From: Bacillota bacterium
Lineage (GTDB): Bacteria > Bacillota > UBA4882 > UBA8346
Direction of reading: 5' to 3'
DNA length: 41,362 bases
NCBI GenBank assembly: GCA_012735315.1
Contig: JAAYHS010000084.1
Span: forward strand, 1-41,362
Below, in pieces: positions 11,212-19,502 of this stretch. The notes under the pieces were generated by a model that saw nothing but the letters and a program-made list of their open reading frames with translations, had not been told where the DNA came from and did not search any database. A program made the position numbers and the translations under genes. Position 1 is the stretch's first letter, and each line of letters opens with the position of its first letter.

Positions 11212-11902
11212 CCGTTTTTATTTGGAGGAGATCCCGGTCGACCTCGGTTCGAGAGTCGAAGTCCGGGATCTGGTCTGCCGGTGGTTGACGGCCGGGGAGA
11301 AATCCCGCCAAGTGGTTACGCTTAACGCGGCGATCTTTATGAACGCTGTGGCTAACCCACGGTTTAAACAATTAATTCAAAAAGCCGATTTAGTAACTGT
11401 CGACGGTTACGGCATTTTGCTGGCTTTGAAAAAACGCGGCCTTCAAACCGAACGTTTTCCTGGGGTCGAATTGGCGGAACAACTATTGGATTATAGTATT
11501 CAAAAGCGGTTTCCGGTCTATGTCTACGGAGGAACCGCCGCGACCATTCGCCGCTTGCAAGCGAAATTCGCCGGGTATGATTTCATTGCCATGAGAGACG
11601 GGTTTGGGGGAAATAGTCGTTTGGTAGCAGCGGAGATCATCGAGTCCCAACCCAAGTTGCTTTTGGTCGGATTAGGTTCGCCGCGTCAGGAATATTTTTT
11701 AGCGGGAGTTTTATCGCAATTAAAGAATACGGTAGGGATTGGCGTCGGCGGTTCGCCGGCGATTATCGCCGGTTGTAAAAAACGGGGCCCCGCTTTGTTG
11801 ATCAATCACGGCTGGGAATGGCTCTATCGGATGCTCCGGGAACCGCGGAAACTAAAGTTGTTACCGGTATTGATCGAGTTTTGGCGCAGTTTTTTAAAAT
11901 GA
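11204..11902 (+). CDS. WecG/TagA/CpsF-family glycosyltransferase
   Basis: A 232-residue GT26-family enzyme. TagA and WecG transfer N-acetylmannosamine (or ManNAcA) to a lipid-linked GlcNAc, the committed step of wall teichoic acid or enterobacterial common antigen synthesis. Signatures are VTLNAAIFMNA near residue 40, ADLVTVDGYGI with the proposed catalytic Asp, the GGTAATIRRL nucleotide-sugar loop, LLVGLGSPRQE, and GVGGSPAIIAG. It starts inside the end of csaB (8-base overlap) and closes the cluster. It probably starts the same polymer that CsaB pyruvylates. Whether it behaves as TagA or WecG cannot be decided here, so no symbol is given. Confidence 0.9.
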   Translation: MINRFYLEEIPVDLGSRVEVRDLVCRWLTAGEKSRQVVTLNAAIFMNAVANPRFKQLIQKADLVTVDGYGILLALKKRGLQTERFPGVELAEQLLDYSIQKRFPVYVYGGTAATIRRLQAKFAGYDFIAMRDGFGGNSRLVAAEIIESQPKLLLVGLGSPRQEYFLAGVLSQLKNTVGIGVGGSPAIIAGCKKRGPALLINHGWEWLYRMLREPRKLKLLPVLIEFWRSFLK

Positions 11903-11910
11903 GTCAATTT

Positions 11911-12008
11911 AAAGCCCAAAATCTAAAAAGTCTAAAAGGCAAAGTTCGAAGTTTAAAGTTATAAAGCGTGAATCTCAACTTGTGACTTTTGAGTTGTAAC
12001 TTCCAAAT
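11911..12008. repeat. Heptamer-periodic array B (AAAGT type with inverted block)
   Basis: A 7-base period runs for about 98 bases. Heptamers ending in AAAGT or GAAGT (about 11925-11959) are followed in the same phase by heptamers ending in AACT, GACT or GAGT (11974-12001), roughly the inverted motif. The array fills the gap between the TagA/WecG gene and the YitT gene. Confidence 0.6.
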
Positions 12009-12035
12009 TTTGATAGTTTGTTTAAGGAGGTGATT

Positions 12036-12908
12036 ATGATAAAGCGTTCTTTATTAAACCGGAAGGCGATTCAACGAGAGATCATGGATTACTTGGGTAT
12101 TTTTGTAGGAGTCACCATAACCGCTTTGTCGTTGGTTTGGCTTCAGATACCCAATAAAATCGCGGCCGGGGGCGTCAGCGGGCTGGCGATAGTTACCTAT
12201 CATCTCTGGGGATGGCCGGTGGCCTTAACCATGATCTGCATAAACATTCCGCTTTTTCTGGCCGGAATCTGGAGTTTCGGCCCCCGTTTCGGGGCCAAAA
12301 CCTTGTTCGGCGCGGTTTTGATCTCAGTCATGATTGAATTTTGGGATTCGGTCATCAAGTTAGCGCCGTTAACCAATGATCCGTTATTGGCTTCTTTATA
12401 TGGAGGAGTAATCGCCGGAGTCGGCATGGGGATCGCTTTCCGCTTCCGCGGGACCACCGGTGGAACCGATCTGGCGGCGCAGTTGTTAAACAGAGTATCC
12501 GGCATTTCGGTGGGGCACTCATTGTTAATCTTTGACGGCGCGGTGATCGCCTTGGCCGGAATTGTATTCAACAGCGCCGAACTGGCTTTATATGCGATTA
12601 TCGCCATGTTCGTCACCGGGAAAATCTTGGATGTTGTTTTGGAAGGTTTGGATTATGCCAAAGCGGCCTTCATTATTTCGGAACGTTCCACTGAAATCGG
12701 CGCGGCGATTTTAAAAGATTTACAACGGGGCGCCACCGGTCTTTTGGGAAAAGGATTATATTCAACCGCTCGAAAAGAAGTGATCTTATGTGTAATTTCG
12801 CGGGCGGAGGCGATTAAGTTGAAGGAGATCGTCCGTAGAATCGATCCCCGCGCTTTTGTGATCATCACCGACGTTCACGAGGTGTTGGGCGAAGGGTTTA
12901 AGGAGTAG
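12036..12908 (+). CDS. YitT-family membrane protein with DUF2179 domain
   Basis: A protein of about 290 residues. Residues 15-200 carry five or six hydrophobic segments of the YitT type (IPNKIAAGGVSGLAIVTYHL; GGVIAGVGMGIAFRFRGTTGGTDLAAQL). Residues 210-290 form the cytosolic DUF2179 domain (GLYSTARKEVILCVISR ... DPRAFVIITDVHEVLGEGF). The start is the ATG at 12036, directly after a near-perfect AAGGAGGTGA; the upstream TTG at 12018 would put that site inside the gene. YitT proteins are common in Bacillota, but their function is unsettled. The gene stands alone: a heptamer array overlaps its stop codon and a terminator follows. Confidence 0.9.
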   Translation: MIKRSLLNRKAIQREIMDYLGIFVGVTITALSLVWLQIPNKIAAGGVSGLAIVTYHLWGWPVALTMICINIPLFLAGIWSFGPRFGAKTLFGAVLISVMIEFWDSVIKLAPLTNDPLLASLYGGVIAGVGMGIAFRFRGTTGGTDLAAQLLNRVSGISVGHSLLIFDGAVIALAGIVFNSAELALYAIIAMFVTGKILDVVLEGLDYAKAAFIISERSTEIGAAILKDLQRGATGLLGKGLYSTARKEVILCVISRAEAIKLKEIVRRIDPRAFVIITDVHEVLGEGFKE

Positions 12909-12952
12909 AATAGAACAGAATACAGAATATAGGAGACAGAAGTCAGAAGCGG
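12904..12952. repeat. Heptamer-periodic array C (ACAGAA type)
   Basis: Seven consecutive heptamers of the form GAANNCA or close to it (for example GAATACA, GAATATA, GGAGACA, GAAGTCA), strictly in phase. They overlap the YitT stop codon. Confidence 0.6.
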
Positions 12953-13076
12953 TAGTTATGATAATCAAACCACTTACTGCTCGTGCTCAGTGAAACGGTG
13001 CTCGTACTCGTAATCGTTTTTTAATATCTCGACGCGCCGTTTTTGATTACGATTACGCGCGCGAGCGAGATTAGTC
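12953..13076. repeat. Structured intergenic stretch with a 16-base inverted repeat
   Basis: CTCGTACTCGTAATCG (13001-13016) pairs with 13050-13065 with three mismatches; CGTAATCG/CGATTACG is perfect. The GTGAAACGG just before it and the terminal GTAATCG recall sequence at the right edge of palindromic copy 1 (GTGAAACGGTT, then GTAATCG, about 1191-1216), so this may be a decayed relative. No gene is seen. Confidence 0.4.
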
Positions 13077-13105
13077 ACCGGGGTCATCCCCGGTTCTTTA
13101 TTTTG
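13077..13105 (+). terminator. Rho-independent terminator after the YitT gene
   Basis: A perfect 7-bp stem ACCGGGG/CCCCGGT with a TCAT loop is followed by a T-rich tail. It separates the YitT gene from the ger operon. Confidence 0.7.
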
Positions 13106-13119
13106 TAATGCCGTGTTAT

Positions 13120-13149
13120 GCATAGTATTTGACGGCAAATTCCATACTA
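13120..13149 (+). promoter_or_regulatory. Sigma-G-type forespore promoter of the ger operon
   Basis: GCATA (13120-13124), 18 bases, CATACTA (13143-13149). This matches the Bacillus sigma-G consensus as I recall it (GHATR, N17-18, CATNHTA) at every position. It lies 33 bases before the gerKA start, as expected for a gene expressed in the developing spore. Confidence 0.7.
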
Positions 13150-13181
13150 AAAGGAGCTATATTTGGCAAGAGAGGAAGAAG

Positions 13182-14813
13182 ATGTATCACAAACCGCGAA
13201 GACGGCTCCTGCGGCGGTTGAAACGGGAGATCGCCAAGATAAAAATGGAGTTTGCCAGGGAAGAATTTAATAGTCAAAGCGCCGGTTTAGCGGCGACTTT
13301 GGCGGCGAATTTGGATGCGATCCGAAGGGAACTAAACAATAGTTCGGACCTGATCATTCGGCGTTTTAACCTGGGAGGCTCCTATCAGGATCTGGGGGCG
13401 ATTATCTACATCGATGGTCTGGTGGACAAGAATCAGGTTGAGAGGAGTATCCTTCGCCCCTTAATGTTAATGAAGGCGCCGAGCTCAGGAAGGCCGGATG
13501 GCGACGACCGGCTGGCGGATATCGAGTTGGGCTTGATTACCGTCGGTGAAATCAAGCGGGAATGCCGGTTAACTCAGGTTATTGAGGCGGTGCTTTCCGG
13601 AAAAACGGTATTGCTGATTGACGGTTCCCAAAAGGCGTTAGTCATCGCCACTCCCGGCTGGGAAAAGCGGAGCGTGAATCAGCCCGACTCGGAAGTGATC
13701 GTCAAGGGCCCCCGGGATGGTTTTGTCGAAACCCTCCGGACCAATACAGCCTTGCTCCGGCGGAAACTGGGCGATCCGAGGTTGGCTTTGGAAACCTTAC
13801 AAGTAGGGACCAGGACTAAAACCGAGATTTGTATCGCTTATCTGAAAGATATTGCGGATCCGAAGTTAATCAAAGAGATCAAACAGCGGATAAACCGAAT
13901 CAATACTGATGGGATCTTTTCCGCCGGAGCTTTGGAAGAATTTTTGGAAGACGCTTCGTTGTCGTTTTTTGCAACCATGGGTTATACCGAAAGGCCGGAC
14001 GTGGTCTGCTCCAAATTGTTGGAAGGCCGGGCCGCCGTTTTCATCGACGGCACTCCGGTGGTGTTAACGGCGCCGTTTTTATTCATCGAAAATTTCCAGA
14101 GTCCGGATGATTATACTTTTAAGCTTTTTTTCGGCAGTATGATTCGGTGGGTCCGCTACACCGCTTTCTTGATTAGTATTCTGCTCCCCGCTGTTTATGT
14201 GGCGTTAGTCTCTTTTCACCAGGAAATGATACCCACTCAATTGCTGATCACTACGGCCGCTGCGATTGAAGGCACTCCTTTTCCGGTAGTGATCGAAGCG
14301 TTGGTAATGGGCTTGGTCTTTGAAATCCTCCGCGAGGCCGGGATCCGGCTCCCCAGGCCAATCGGCCAGACGGTCAGCATTATCGGGGCTTTGGTCATCG
14401 GTGAAGCGACAGTCTCCGCCGGGTTGGTGGGAGCGCCATTGATTATTGTGGTCGCTTTTACCGCCATTACTTCCTTTGTCACTCCCACTTTGGTACAGGA
14501 GGGTACGCTGATCCGGTTTGCTTTAACGATTTTATCCGGTTTTCTCGGCGCCTTCGGGATCACTATCGGCCTTTTGGCTATTTTGATACATATGGCCTCG
14601 CTACGCTCCTTCGGGGTTCCCTACTTATCCCCAATCACACCTATGAATCTCCGGGATCTAAGTCAGGACGTGTTGATCCGGGCGCCTTGGTGGGCGATGT
14701 TTACTAGGCCAAAGGTCATTGGCGGACAAAACCGGGCACGTCAGGATTTTTACTCTCAGCCGGGGCCCACCCGAGACGGCCAGGGGGAGGCGGCGGATGA
14801 AACCTTGGAATAA
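13182..14813 (+). CDS. gerKA: Spore germinant receptor A subunit (GerA/GerKA family)
   Basis: A 543-residue receptor subunit of the spore inner membrane. A large N-terminal hydrophilic part (about 1-320) includes the family signatures NLGGSYQDLG-like, DGLVDKNQVERSILRPL, VLSGKTVLLIDGS and RGPRDGF-like (here KGPRDGF), and ADPKLIKEIKQRINRI. A membrane part follows, with IEGTPFPVVIEALVMGLVFEILREAG and RLPRPIGQTVSIIGALVIGEATVSAG. These receptors sense nutrients and trigger germination. I chose the ATG at 13182 (AGAGGAAG upstream) over the GTG at 13113, because the promoter -10 would lie inside a gene starting there. gerKC begins 17 bases before its stop. The germinant cannot be predicted. Confidence 0.93.
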   Translation: MYHKPRRRLLRRLKREIAKIKMEFAREEFNSQSAGLAATLAANLDAIRRELNNSSDLIIRRFNLGGSYQDLGAIIYIDGLVDKNQVERSILRPLMLMKAPSSGRPDGDDRLADIELGLITVGEIKRECRLTQVIEAVLSGKTVLLIDGSQKALVIATPGWEKRSVNQPDSEVIVKGPRDGFVETLRTNTALLRRKLGDPRLALETLQVGTRTKTEICIAYLKDIADPKLIKEIKQRINRINTDGIFSAGALEEFLEDASLSFFATMGYTERPDVVCSKLLEGRAAVFIDGTPVVLTAPFLFIENFQSPDDYTFKLFFGSMIRWVRYTAFLISILLPAVYVALVSFHQEMIPTQLLITTAAAIEGTPFPVVIEALVMGLVFEILREAGIRLPRPIGQTVSIIGALVIGEATVSAGLVGAPLIIVVAFTAITSFVTPTLVQEGTLIRFALTILSGFLGAFGITIGLLAILIHMASLRSFGVPYLSPITPMNLRDLSQDVLIRAPWWAMFTRPKVIGGQNRARQDFYSQPGPTRDGQGEAADETLE

Positions 14814-15969
14814 AAAGGTCTTAGCCGTCTTGTTGCTGTCCTTCATGAGCTGCGCCGGGGGCTGTTGGAACTATCGCGAGTTGGATCAGTTGGGGATCGT
14901 CTCCGGAGTGGGATTTGATCTGGCCCCGGAAACGGGGAAAATATTACTGACGATTCAAGTAATTAAACCCGGCGAAGCTAAAGCGGGTGGCGGAGGTGGA
15001 AGTTCGGGCGGCGAGGAAAGCGGAAGCCAAACCCGGTCGGTGGTGGTCGTTGAAAGTACGGGGGCAACCGTGTTTGACGCGGTGCGTGAGGCAGTCACCA
15101 AGTTCAGCCGGAAATTGTTTTGGCCTCATAACCAAGTATTGATAATTGGGAAGGAGGCCGCGGAACAAGGGGTGCGCCGGTTTATGGATTTTGAGATTCG
15201 GGATGCCGAGCCCCGGCCCACCGCTTGGGTTATGGTCACTCCCGGAAAAGCCGGGGATTTACTTAAGGCCCCCGGTAAAATGGAGAAGATCCCGGCCATG
15301 GAAATTGCGGAAATGCTCCGGGCCCAATCCGTCACCTCCAAGGCGGGCAGTTTTATGGTACATGATTTTGTGTTACGGCTGTTGAGCAAGACTGCCGCTC
15401 CGGTAGCGACCCAAATCCGGTTGAACGAGAAAAATGAGGTCCAACTGGGTGGAACTGCGGTTTTTATAGGAGAAAAATTAACCGGTTTTATCGGTAAAAG
15501 GGAGACCAGGGGCCTGCTTTGGGTGCTGGGCAAGGTGAAAAGCGGCATTGTAACGGTTAAAGATCCCGATAACAAAGGCAAGGTCAGCCTGGAAGTTATC
15601 CGGTCCAGCAGTAAAATTAAGACGGAGGTAAAGGGAGATTCGGTCCGGATTAAGGTAACCGTATCCGTCCGGTCCAATGTGGGTAATCAAAACGGTGAAC
15701 TTGATCTAAGCAAACTGGAGACTCTTAAAAGCTTGGCCAGGAGGGAGGAGACGGCAATCAGGAATGAAATTAAAGCTGCTCTAGATAAAGCCCGGGAATT
15801 AAAGGCCGATATCTTTGGTTTCGGCGAGGCTGTCCGCCGGGATCACCCTAAGGCATGGAAGCGGCTGGAACCGCGTTGGGATGAGATTTTCACCGAACTT
15901 CAAGTCGATCTGACGGTCAAAGCCAACATTAACCAAGTAGGGCTGATTATCAAACCCATTAAGCCATGA
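14797..15969 (+). CDS. gerKC: Spore germinant receptor lipoprotein C subunit (GerC/GerKC family)
   Basis: A 390-residue Ger(x)C lipoprotein. A signal peptide (KKVLAVLLLSF) ends in a lipobox whose lipidated residue should be Cys23, placed exactly before WNYRELDQL as in GCWD(R/N)RELN-type family members. The rest (GVGFDLAP, the VREAVTKFSRKLFWPHNQVLIIGKEAAEQG region and a C-terminal GELDLSK...DIFGFGE domain) is typical. The C subunit helps assemble the receptor in the spore inner membrane. The ATG at 14797 has GGGGGAGG upstream and overlaps gerKA by 17 bases. A glycine-rich stretch near residue 70 is a low-complexity oddity. Confidence 0.93.
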   Translation: MKPWNKKVLAVLLLSFMSCAGGCWNYRELDQLGIVSGVGFDLAPETGKILLTIQVIKPGEAKAGGGGGSSGGEESGSQTRSVVVVESTGATVFDAVREAVTKFSRKLFWPHNQVLIIGKEAAEQGVRRFMDFEIRDAEPRPTAWVMVTPGKAGDLLKAPGKMEKIPAMEIAEMLRAQSVTSKAGSFMVHDFVLRLLSKTAAPVATQIRLNEKNEVQLGGTAVFIGEKLTGFIGKRETRGLLWVLGKVKSGIVTVKDPDNKGKVSLEVIRSSSKIKTEVKGDSVRIKVTVSVRSNVGNQNGELDLSKLETLKSLARREETAIRNEIKAALDKARELKADIFGFGEAVRRDHPKAWKRLEPRWDEIFTELQVDLTVKANINQVGLIIKPIKP

Positions 15970-15993
15970 CCGATAAAGGGGGAGGGAAAGGGC

Positions 15994-17094
15994 ATGAGCC
16001 AACTGGAACGGGGAAAGATCTCCGGTACCCAAATGGTTTATTTATTGGTTAGTTTTGCCATCGGTTCATCGATCATCATCGCTCCGGGCCGGGGGGCGGG
16101 GCATGATGCATGGTTCGCTACTATCATCGGCGCCCTCGAAAGCATGGTCTGGGTGTTAATCTTTACTACTTTGGCCCGGCGGTTTCCCGACCAGACCATC
16201 GTTGAGATTATGGAGGTGGTTTTCGGCCCATTCCTAGGGAAGGCGCTCGCCGTCTGCTTCGTTTGGTATTCGTTTCATTTGTGTTCACTGGTGATCGGCA
16301 ACTTCACCGATTTTTTCACCACAGTGGTCATGCCGGAAACGCCGTGTATCGTATTTGCCGTTTCGTTGGTACTGGTCTCGGCCTTTGCCGTTCATAACGG
16401 TTTAGAAGTAATCGCCCGCTGCGGTCTGGTGTTGCTTCCAATAGCCGTATTTTTAATCATATCAACGATTTTCCTCGAACTGAACCAGTTGGATTTAAAA
16501 AATTTTTTACCTTTTTTGGAAACTCCTTGGCCGCGTTTGTTGAAAACCGCGCATAATATAGCCGTTTTTCCTTTTGGGGAAACGGTAATCTTCGGGATGA
16601 TCTTTCCTTATCTCAATCAACCTCGAGACGGTCGAAGCAGAACGGTGCTGGGAATTTTACTGGCGGCGTTTATCCTTACTCTACTTTATTTGCGAAGCAT
16701 CGGAGTATTGGGAGCGACTAGAAGTATCGCTACTTATCCGGCGTTGGAAGCGGTGAAATTAATCAAAGTGCCTTTCTTAAACATCCGTTTCGAGATAATC
16801 GTGATTATTAACTTTTTGACGCTGGGTTTTTTAAAAATCACTACGCTTCATTATAGCACGGTTTTGGGTTTGGCCCAAATCTTCAAATTCCGCGCTTTGC
16901 GTCCTTTAATCATTCCCGTCGGAATCTTAACGGTGCTCCTTTCCTTAATCAATTTTCAAGGTTTTGTTGAGAATCTTGAATTTAGCGAGGTTGGTTATCC
17001 CGTGTATGCCCTGTTTTTTCAATTGGTAATACCTCTTTTAACTCTAATTGTCGCGGTAATTCGAAAATTGCCCTCGAGGAGAACCGGATGTTAA
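15994..17094 (+). CDS. gerKB: Spore germinant receptor B subunit (GerB/GerKB family)
   Basis: A 366-residue polytopic protein with about ten membrane helices, resembling APC-superfamily transporters. It starts LERGKISGTQMVYLLVSFAIGS, a typical GerAB N-terminus, followed by the FPDQTIVEIMEVVFGPFLGK and FPFGETVIFGMIFPYL segments. In the Bacillus receptors the B subunit binds or senses the germinant and may conduct small molecules. It lies 25 bases after gerKC with GGGGGAGG upstream. Its last bases overlap a small fourth gene. The operon order here is A-C-B, as in many clostridia. Confidence 0.93.
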   Translation: MSQLERGKISGTQMVYLLVSFAIGSSIIIAPGRGAGHDAWFATIIGALESMVWVLIFTTLARRFPDQTIVEIMEVVFGPFLGKALAVCFVWYSFHLCSLVIGNFTDFFTTVVMPETPCIVFAVSLVLVSAFAVHNGLEVIARCGLVLLPIAVFLIISTIFLELNQLDLKNFLPFLETPWPRLLKTAHNIAVFPFGETVIFGMIFPYLNQPRDGRSRTVLGILLAAFILTLLYLRSIGVLGATRSIATYPALEAVKLIKVPFLNIRFEIIVIINFLTLGFLKITTLHYSTVLGLAQIFKFRALRPLIIPVGILTVLLSLINFQGFVENLEFSEVGYPVYALFFQLVIPLLTLIVAVIRKLPSRRTGC

Positions 17095-17294
17095 TATTGT
17101 TATTTATGATCTTTATATTCCTCGCTTTAATTGATGTGCCTTGGTTAGTTCGGAAAGAGTATTGGTGGGAACTGGCGGTCTATTCGGGTCTGATGCTGAC
17201 GGCGCTGATTATATGCGTTATGATGGTTATTGACGCGCCTTTTCCGGCGGTCAGCACGGAGATTGGGAATTTTATAAAATCGATTTTTTATTAA
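17088..17294 (+). CDS. Small two-helix membrane protein, candidate germinant-receptor D subunit
   Basis: A 68-residue protein with two hydrophobic helices (LILLFMIFIFLALIDV near 2-17; LAVYSGLMLTALIICVMMVI near 29-48) joined by a short polar loop (VRKEYWWE). The start overlaps the end of gerKB by 7 bases, which argues for coupled translation and against a chance ORF. Some Bacillus receptor operons encode small two-helix D proteins that tune receptor activity. Size, topology and position fit that group, but no sequence motif proves it. Confidence 0.65.
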   Translation: MLILLFMIFIFLALIDVPWLVRKEYWWELAVYSGLMLTALIICVMMVIDAPFPAVSTEIGNFIKSIFY

Positions 17295-17339
17295 GAGTAG
17301 CGGTCTCGCCGCACATCCTGAGAAAGATTACCGATTCAA

Positions 17340-17368
17340 TTGACATTCCCGAGTCCCTATGGTAAATT
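17340..17368 (+). promoter_or_regulatory. Sigma-A promoter of hisD
   Basis: A perfect -35 TTGACA (17340-17345), a 17-base spacer and TAAATT (17363-17368), 33 bases before the hisD ATG. The his genes therefore start a unit separate from the spore operon. Confidence 0.7.
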
Positions 17369-17400
17369 AAAGAAAAAAATCGGCGAAAAAGGGACTGTTA

Positions 17401-18735
17401 ATGAGAATACTTCACACCGACAATCAACTAACAGAAGTGCTCCGTGTCTTAAACCGGCGTTCGGCGGAGACCGATGCGAATCAAGCCGAAATTCGGGACA
17501 AGGCGGCGGCGATCATCAACGAGGTCAAGGAACGGGGCGATGCGGCCCTCCTGGATTTTAGCGCCAGGTTTGACCAGGTTCAACTTGAACCGGGGCAAAT
17601 CAAAGTCTCCCCTCAAGATTTTGAGACCGCCGGCAGTTCGGTGCCGACGGACTTTATGGAAGCCATCCGCCAAGCAAAAGCCAACATCCTAGCTTTTCAT
17701 CAAAAACAACTCCCCAAGGACTGGCTCGATCTGAAAGATGACGGGATTGTTCTGGGACAACGCTATATTCCGGTTGATTCCGCCGGCTGTTATGTTCCGG
17801 GGGGAGTGGCCGGGAGCACTCCCCTGGTTTCGTCATTATTAATGAACGTATTACCGGCCGTGGTCGCCGGTGTTAAGCGCATCATAATCTGTACCCCGCC
17901 CAATGAGGTCGGCGGAGTTAATCCGTACTTGTTGGCTACCGCCATGGAATGCGGCGTCACGGAGGTTTATAAAGTAGGCGGCGCCCAGGCGATCGCCGCC
18001 ATGGCTTTCGGAACGGAAACCATCGCCCCGGTGGACGTAATTACCGGGCCGGGAAATCAGTATGTAACCGAGGCTAAACGACAAGTATTCGGTTGGGTCG
18101 GCCTGGATATGCTGGCCGGGCCGAGTGAGATTTTGATTATCGCCGACAAAAAAAACGACCCCGCCTATTTGGCCGCCGACCTGCTTTCCCAAGCCGAACA
18201 CGGACCGGTTGACGAAGCCGGATCGTTTTTATTGACAAACGCTCCGGATCTTGCCCAAGCGGTGGCGGCGGAGGTCGAAAAACAATTGGGTCAATTGTCG
18301 CGTAATAATATCGCCGCCGCTTCTTTGGCGAAAAACGGCGCGATTATCATTACCAAAGACCTGGATGAAGCATTTCAATTGGCGAATTTCTCCGCTCCGG
18401 AACATTTGGAACTGCTGGTCTCCGACCCTTGGAATCATTTGAGCAAAATCAGGCACGCGGGGGCGGTTTTTATCGGTCCTTATTCCACTGAACCGATAGG
18501 CGACTATATTGCCGGAACCAACCATGTATTGCCGACGAACGCCACCGCCAGATTCGCGTCGGGCCTTAGCGTAGACCATTTCATTAAACGGACCAGCATC
18601 ATCGCTTATAACAAGTCCGGCATCGCCAAATACGGCCCGGCGGCGATTAAAATCGCCGCGGTGGAAGGTTTGGACGCCCACGCGAATGCGATCAAAGTTA
18701 GGCTTGAAAATAAAGATGTAACGTGTTCGTGTTAG
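17401..18735 (+). CDS. hisD: Histidinol dehydrogenase
   Basis: Catalyses the last two steps of histidine synthesis, L-histidinol to L-histidine, with NAD+ and zinc. At 444 residues it is slightly longer than the usual 430. Hallmarks are RYIPVDSAGCYVPGG, GVTEVYKVGGAQAIAAMAFGT, DVITGPGNQYV, LAGPSEILIIAD, and FSAPEHLELLV with the catalytic Glu-His pair. The usual QAEHD(P) segment reads QAEHGPVDEAGS here, a small local deviation. It is the first his gene after its own promoter. The gap to hisB (about 175 bases) carries heptamer array D, so the genes may be separately tuned. Confidence 0.97.
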   Translation: MRILHTDNQLTEVLRVLNRRSAETDANQAEIRDKAAAIINEVKERGDAALLDFSARFDQVQLEPGQIKVSPQDFETAGSSVPTDFMEAIRQAKANILAFHQKQLPKDWLDLKDDGIVLGQRYIPVDSAGCYVPGGVAGSTPLVSSLLMNVLPAVVAGVKRIIICTPPNEVGGVNPYLLATAMECGVTEVYKVGGAQAIAAMAFGTETIAPVDVITGPGNQYVTEAKRQVFGWVGLDMLAGPSEILIIADKKNDPAYLAADLLSQAEHGPVDEAGSFLLTNAPDLAQAVAAEVEKQLGQLSRNNIAAASLAKNGAIIITKDLDEAFQLANFSAPEHLELLVSDPWNHLSKIRHAGAVFIGPYSTEPIGDYIAGTNHVLPTNATARFASGLSVDHFIKRTSIIAYNKSGIAKYGPAAIKIAAVEGLDAHANAIKVRLENKDVTCSC

Positions 18736-18745
18736 GTATAATGAT

Positions 18746-18890
18746 GTTTCGCATTCCGCGTTCCGAATTTCGGGTTGCGAGAGTCGGTTCTTGGAGCCGT
18801 TTCACTCAAAGGTAAAGGTTGTTTATAACGCGGAACGCTGAACACGGAACACGGAACGATAGAAGAGACGCGAAACGTTGAACACGGAAC
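18746..18890. repeat. Heptamer-periodic array D, inverted pair (GTTCCGN ... NCGGAAC)
   Basis: Five perfect-phase heptamers of RTTYCGN or close to it (18746-18780) face forward heptamers ending in GGAAC or TGAAC (18830-18857, and again 18872-18890 after a phase shift). The two blocks are inverted copies of one motif around a spacer of about 50 bases. The array fills the hisD-hisB gap. Confidence 0.7.
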
Positions 18891-18911
18891 CAATTGAAAT
18901 GGAGTGATACG

Positions 18912-19499
18912 ATGCGGACCGCTGTAATCGAACGAAGCACCAAAGAGACTGAGATTAAACTGGAATTATCGCTGGACGGCTCGGGGGTTTATGAGATTCA
19001 AACCGGGGTCGCTTTCTTCGATCATATGCTGACTCATATCGCCAAACATGGTTTTCTGGATCTGAGGGTCTCGGCCCAAGGCGATTTGGAAGTGGACGCT
19101 CATCATACCGTGGAGGACGTGGGAATCGTATTCGGGCAAGCGTTAAAGAGGGCTATTGGCGACAAACAAGGGATCAGCAGATACGGCCAGGCAATTATCC
19201 CCATGGATGAGGCTCTGGCGTTGGTGGCTTTGGATTTGAGCGGGCGGCCTTATTTGAAATTTCAAGCCGATTTGGGCAAAGGACGGTTGGGCGACTTTGA
19301 CCTGGAGTTGGTTAAGGAATTCTTTCAGTCGGTTGCGGTTCATGCGGGAATGAATCTTCATATTCGGCTTTGGGACGGCGATAATTTACATCATTGCGCC
19401 GAAGCGATTTTTAAAGCTTTCGGTAGGGCATTGGCCGCGGCGGTAAGATTGGATGAAAGGATCAAGGGTGTCCCGTCAACTAAGGGAGTCTTGGAATAG
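18912..19499 (+). CDS. hisB: Imidazoleglycerol-phosphate dehydratase
   Basis: A 195-residue single-function HisB, the usual size. It dehydrates imidazoleglycerol phosphate to imidazoleacetol phosphate, using two manganese ions. Both metal-binding repeats are seen: HHTVEDVGI near residue 67 and HHCAEAIFKAFGRAL near 165. The FFDHMLTHIAKHG and GVPSTKGVLE ends are also typical. The ATG at 18912 has GGAGTGA upstream; the TTG at 18894 is less likely. hisH follows after three bases, so the pair is co-translated. Confidence 0.97.
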   Translation: MRTAVIERSTKETEIKLELSLDGSGVYEIQTGVAFFDHMLTHIAKHGFLDLRVSAQGDLEVDAHHTVEDVGIVFGQALKRAIGDKQGISRYGQAIIPMDEALALVALDLSGRPYLKFQADLGKGRLGDFDLELVKEFFQSVAVHAGMNLHIRLWDGDNLHHCAEAIFKAFGRALAAAVRLDERIKGVPSTKGVLE

Positions 19500-19502
19500 A
19501 TA

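Noticed and set aside
13163-13165. TTG with AAAGGAG upstream as gerKA start
   Set aside because: It is out of frame with gerKA; the frame it opens is short and not protein-like. The ATG at 13182 fits promoter and family.
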